Origin: Gonapodya sp. JEL0774
Taxonomy: Eukaryota; Monoblepharomycota; Monoblepharidomycetes; Monoblepharidales; Gonapodyaceae
Direction of reading: 5' to 3'
Assembly: GCA_027604505.1 (NCBI GenBank)
Contig: JADIIX010000098.1
Span: 1,212 to 65,211, forward strand
Length of the DNA: 64,000 nt
The notes under the pieces were generated by a model, which searched no databases, was not told the DNA's origin, and worked only from the letters and a program-made list of their open reading frames with translations. How positions within the stretch are numbered: the first letter of the stretch is position 1; each line of letters starts with the position of its first letter. Shown one piece after another: positions 59,882 through 64,000 of the stretch. The position numbers and the translations under genes were made by a program.

Positions 59882-61651
59882 ATGCGTCTCTCACTTGCTA
59901 CCGTTGTGTCCGTTTTCCTGTCGCCACTTATTGTGAGGTCCCTCGACGCAACTACCCTTCCCTCGGCAACGAAGTTTGGACGTGGGAACCCGCAGTGTCA
60001 GGATATCAGGGAGGACTTTAATGACCCATCTGTGCTGCTGCGAGTCGACTCGGCATCGGAAGCAACCCAGTGGATCAACGAGGAGTACCCTTTCACGACT
60101 GCATCGATCGTTGGTGCGTTGCTGGAGTCCATCATTTACTCATGCTCCGCCTTTCCTGACACCAGTCACCATGTTTGTTCTCTGTACGTAACTGAAAAAG
60201 ATGGGAAATTGGCTCTCCGCCTGCAACTTATGAACAATTACACCAACGGCGCGGGCAAACAAGAGGGTTCCGGCGCAACAGTGTCTTGGAACCCTTGGAT
60301 CAACACAGGAAGGACATGCTTCAACCTGAAGGCCGCTAGTGGCAAGGGTGTTGTAAGTGTTCCACATTTTTGACTGGCAGGGCTTGGAGTCTCCAACCCA
60401 GATGACGCAGTTGGGAGGAAAAGCCCGGCCGGCACATACCCATCAGCTACTCGGGGATTTCAGCGTACGACATGTGAACTTTTTTCAGGATGGTGGACAG
60501 CCTTTTAACGCCTAAAAATCTTTATTTGGGAGGACTGTCTGGAATTGACGTAGTGTCTAATCGTCCCTCTCCGATCCCTAATGTCCATCCAAATCACCTC
60601 AGGTCACAGCTGTGGTGTGGTCTTCATGGACAGACGGACAACCGGTTGATGATAATTTAATCTGGGAGTGGGTGGATACCATGCAGGTGTGTCAATCTCC
60701 TGGGACCATGCTGCCAAATACTGACTCATGTCCCTGTTGGCATCACCAGTCCAACTACTATGCATTCGGTATCGACAATCCCCAACCAAAGGTGTATGTT
60801 CAATACACCGATTTCTCTACGAACTATCACACCTACTGTATCGAGAGGTGTTCAAACTTTGTGGCCTGGTCGCTGGATGGCGTGGAGACAGATAGATTGA
60901 CACTTGCAAGTGTGAACAACAACTTGTCGCTCTTCCCCTACAGGTAAGTTGATTTGAGATGGTGCAACTTACCATTTCAATCCACTAAAACTGCGCTGCC
61001 ACTACCACATTCTCAACGCTAGACCTGGTAAGATTGTTTTCAACATATGGGATGGCGGTGCAGGTGACTCTACTATCTCAAAATGGGCCAACGGACCTAC
61101 CAGTGGGTGCACTTACAGAATCAGTCCACGCTGATTGTCTCATTGATCATTCTTTTACCGAATCAATATGTGATCTACGGCTTAGATTGGACGGACCCAA
61201 ACAATCCCGAATATGTTATGTACATTGACTGGTTCGAATCAAGATGCGGATGTCCGGGTGAGGTTTCTCCCACATTCACGAGCGCTGCATCTGTGTCCGC
61301 TTCGGACACCGTGAGTGCGTCGTCAAGTAAGTTGAAGAATAAACCCGGGTCCCATGGGTTACTAGGTTGATTAATCTGTTGGATTACCTAATCTTTCTAC
61401 CAACAGCCGACACCGCTGCCTCTGCCACCGGCACGGCAGTAGCTTCTTCGGGATCGTCGTCATTGCCCACTAGGACATCGTCGACTTTAACTCCAGCCTC
61501 GACGCGATCATCTAGCTCCAGTGCTACACGGACGGTGACCGGCACGAACGCGGCTGTGGTAGGATCTGCGCCGTCGGCGGGATTCAAAAGCAGCAGTACA
61601 AGTGTAATAGGCGTATTGGCGGCGCTGCTAGCAGTTGCCATTGGCATGTAA
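59882..61651 (+). CDS. Secreted GPI-anchored GH16-like cell-wall protein with altered active site
   Basis: Exons 59882-60352, 60603-60686, 60750-60943, 61023-61102, 61186-61326 and 61407-61651 give 404 residues. A signal peptide (MRLSLATVVSVFLSPLIVRS) is followed by a GH16/concanavalin-like fold: FNLKAASGKGVVTAVVW, the WEW strand, NYHTYCIERCSNFVAWSLDG, GKIVFNIWDGGAGD and MYIDWFESRCGC. Then come about 90 Ser/Thr/Ala-rich residues and a hydrophobic C-terminus (VIGVLAALLAVAIGM) typical of a GPI signal. This layout matches fungal CRH-type chitin-glucan transglycosylases. The catalytic strand, normally E-x-D-x-E, reads DDNLIWEW: the nucleophile Glu and middle Asp are replaced by Asn and Ile and only the last Glu remains, so activity is doubtful. 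Confidence 0.82.
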
Positions 61652-61878
61652 GGAATATCGGGGTGATTGGTGGACGTAGTCACAATACTGGTTATGAGTG
61701 ACAACAATTTACTGCAACTGCCCGAGCATTGCGGGTCAATCATTGCCTTACTTACATTAATAAAAATACTATCGTAAACGTCTTTGGATTTCTCTGCTTC
61801 AAATAAAATGTTTGATGCACCATGATCATCAATATCACAACCTACAGGACACCCATTTCGGCTTTTTGAAAAAGCACG

Positions 61879-64000
61879 ATGCTGGGCAACTCTCTCACGG
61901 CGTATCCCGCAACAACCTCAGCTTCTGCTTCTGATGGCTCGATTGTTGCTGAAGACCGGCTCCGATATGATTTCACCCCCAGGGATCCCGCTTCTGGAAC
62001 AAGGGTATGGGCAGTTCCGGTAATTATTCGAGAGTACAATGACACTGAAAGGGGAGATACGCTAGAGGTGGGAAACAGCTAATACGATCAGGCAACGCTG
62101 AGAATTTCGATAGGGCAGTTGTAAGTGGCGACCGGTTGCTGACGTCATATCCTTGATTGCCACCTACAGTTGCTCGTGCGTGTCCCATTCGAAAGTTTCT
62201 GGAACGGTGAGTCCGCCTTGACAGTAAAGAAGGGAGATTGCAACTTTAATCCCTGAGATTATTCTTTGTGACGGATCATCTAGGGAAGCACTCGCAAATC
62301 CGTCATCAGGCATTCAAGGACGCTCATGAACTGCTAACTCCACCGAAGCCAATGCATTCTGAAAGTAGCAAGAACGATCTTTTCCCTGCTCTGTCAGGTG
62401 GCGCCCTCATGCCGTTTTTCGGCCCACTTCCGCAATGGGCACCAGAATTTCTTGCAGATCAGACAAAGGATAGCAGTCAAGAGAAACGAACGGGTGTTGC
62501 GATTGAGTTTTTCAACGTGAGGTACGCTGTGAGGATAGATGGACCCAAGGAGCTCGTGGAAAAAGGTGAGAAATTGGATCATTGACGTTTTCCAATCTCG
62601 TGAAGCGAAAAAAAAACAATTAGCGCCTATTTCAGCGTTTGCACACCTGGTGACGTTCTTGGTGAGATGCCCTTATTGGCGCAATTGATTTTGGCGCACT
62701 GACAGCAAGGGTTACCTCGCAGAATCCTCCAACCCCCCACCGTCTTAACAAGACACTTAATTCTGGCTACAATAATCAGAGCTCGGAAAGCACAACAGAC
62801 ATGACTTTAGATATCAAACATACTCCGAGCCGCTCGCTTTCTACCAGCGCCTCTCTGAATTTTGTGTTAGGGTGTCCCGAAGACGCCGTTCTCACTTTTG
62901 TGCCCTACGCGTACGATAAGCATGGTGTGATTGCAAACCTCGTTACCTCTGCGAGTGCAAGTGCGCAGCCAATGTGTGTGCTAGAATGGAAGGTAAGGTA
63001 TTTGTTCTGAGAAGTGACCTGCATCCACCCTCAAGTGACACGATTTTGCTGTTCAAGGACTCTCCGTCACCGATCTTTACTGACGACGACACAGATTACG
63101 CTGGAGAAGCTGAAGAACGTCTGGAGTCCACTGTTCTAGCAGAGTTCGTGGCACCCACAGTTCACAAGATTCGCACGTTTGCAGAGGAAATATCGACAGA
63201 GCAACAGCAACATGAAAGCACGACGGGTCACATTCTTCAGGGTGAGATGTCTGCTTGGCTGGGCAAGGCTTGTTGGGGACGATTCGGACGAGCGCCAGCT
63301 GTTGCGTTTGAGTCGCCTTCCGGGAGGCTGCAGAGACCTTCGTTCTTCGAAGCAAAGTAGGTTCCAACATTCCGATTCACATCGCGTCATTCCTATGTGC
63401 GAGCGTCTTGGAAGCTGATGGATCGTGCACTGTGCAGGTTGAGCTACAGCAATTACGAGTCAATTTCGGACACCCTGTGCCAACTTCCTGGCATCATACC
63501 GGCCCTCAACACAAGCGAACTTCTTGTGCAAATTCTCGACCTTACCTCCGACGTTGCTTTCGCAAAGCTCACTTTGGGTGTTCTCATTGACGAACCCCAC
63601 TTTGTGACTGGTTCTGGCGGCGTTCCTACACGGCGTAATATACGGATATACGGAGGAGAAGAGAGTTGCATCACTTTCTTTAAGTGCCGTCGTGTAGAGC
63701 TCGATGCCCGCGTTGGGGTTAAAGTTGTGGCACGCACGATCGATAAGGGCGAGATCAGTGATGGTGTACTCGAGTTCGTGCGGGAGCTTGTGAGCGATCT
63801 CCAGGTTGTGAGGGTGAAGTGTGCTCCAGCAGATTCGAGTCCCTGGATATCGGTTGACAGAACCGCAGCTCCAACGATTCAGGACTCGTACAGGATGCCA
63901 AATTACCTCGCCACCTTACGCAAATTTGGTTACAAATATGCGCTGAAAACGGCGAGGTTCAAAGTGATGGAGCGGTGGGAGGATGAAGAATTCGTTTATG
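61879..64000 (+). CDS. Unidentified multi-exon protein, truncated by the right window edge
   Basis: Seven exons join in phase: 61879-62067, 62170-62206, 62284-62565, 62636-62661, 62723-62992, 63058-63356 and 63438 to beyond 64000, giving about 430 residues so far. Features are mostly soluble alpha/beta sequence: RVWAVPVIIREYND, LVRVPFESFWNGKHSQ, TGVAIEFFNVRYAVRI, a Ser/Thr-rich patch, SYSNYESISDTLCQLPGI and GVKVVARTIDKGEISDGV. No transmembrane segment, signal peptide or named domain is evident. The start at 61879 is the first ATG in the open frame. The long 3' exon without stops and the perfect phase across six introns make the gene real; its function is unknown. Confidence 0.7.

Noticed and set aside
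61258-61330. GTGAGG donor-like sequence in the GH16 stalk
   Set aside because: The frame stays open and Ser/Thr-rich through it to a better GTAAGT donor at 61327, which joins in phase to 61407.
1-64000. Mobile elements, CRISPR arrays, tRNA or rRNA genes, viral remnants
   Set aside because: No transposase, reverse transcriptase, terminal inverted repeats, spaced direct repeats or cloverleaf pattern was noticed while reading. A tRNA search program was not available, so a single tRNA could have been missed.

Overview
The window is nuclear DNA from a fungus that almost certainly makes flagellated zoospores (a chytrid-grade fungus). The flagellum is inferred from one complete gene, IFT172, the intraflagellar transport subunit that non-flagellate Dikarya lack. 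Fungal identity rests on the trifunctional tryptophan gene (glutamine amidotransferase, IGPS and PRAI domains in one protein), a GPI-type GH16 wall protein, a full-length Fzo1-like mitofusin and DRS1/LSG1-type ribosome-assembly factors. Genes are dense and intron-rich. Most introns are 57-125 nt with GTGAGT/GTAAGT donors. All gene models here were spliced by hand from reading-frame continuity, splice-site phase and remembered family sequence; no alignment was run.

Layout, left to right. The 3' end of an unrecognised plus-strand gene (189-690) lies in G/C-run-rich DNA, followed by a 960-bp gap. On the minus strand come FZO1 (1653-4387) and IFT172 (4634-11896, 23 exons). IFT172 is divergent, at 117 bp, from a GM130-like golgin (12014-14811, plus). 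MTG1 (14931-16358, plus) converges on a large minus-strand block: an Arg/Ser-rich protein of unknown function (16388-20181), exocyst EXO84 (20313-24358, 15 exons) and an enlarged ALY/REF mRNA-export adaptor (24575-27172). LSG1 (27542-30488, plus) is divergent from ALY/REF. Then on minus: a homeodomain factor (30624-32828), a very large eIF4G (33067-39955), the DEAD-box helicase DRS1/DDX27 (40383-43642), the trifunctional tryptophan gene (43824-46504) and, 110 bp upstream of it, anthranilate synthase component I (46615-48262). An uncertain minus-strand gene (48422-49534) is divergent from a CLC Cl-/H+ exchanger (49766-53333, plus). MPDU1 (53427-54447), aladin (54907-56987) and a thiolase ending in AKL (57498-59175) are on minus. 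On plus, a GH16-like GPI protein (59882-61651) and an unidentified protein running off the right edge (61879 to the end) close the window.

Most of the content is housekeeping: ribosome assembly and translation (MTG1, LSG1, DRS1, eIF4G), membrane traffic (golgin, EXO84, CLC, MPDU1), nuclear pore and mRNA export (aladin, ALY/REF), mitochondrial fusion, and the flagellum. The most unusual item is a 6-nt internal microexon in the CLC gene; without it two residues of a conserved CLC motif would be missing. It belongs to a wider tendency to very small exons (11, 14, 19, 20, 21 and 22 nt elsewhere in the window). The physical pairing of the two tryptophan genes is the clearest feature of gene organisation. 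I found no mobile element, CRISPR array, tRNA or rRNA gene.
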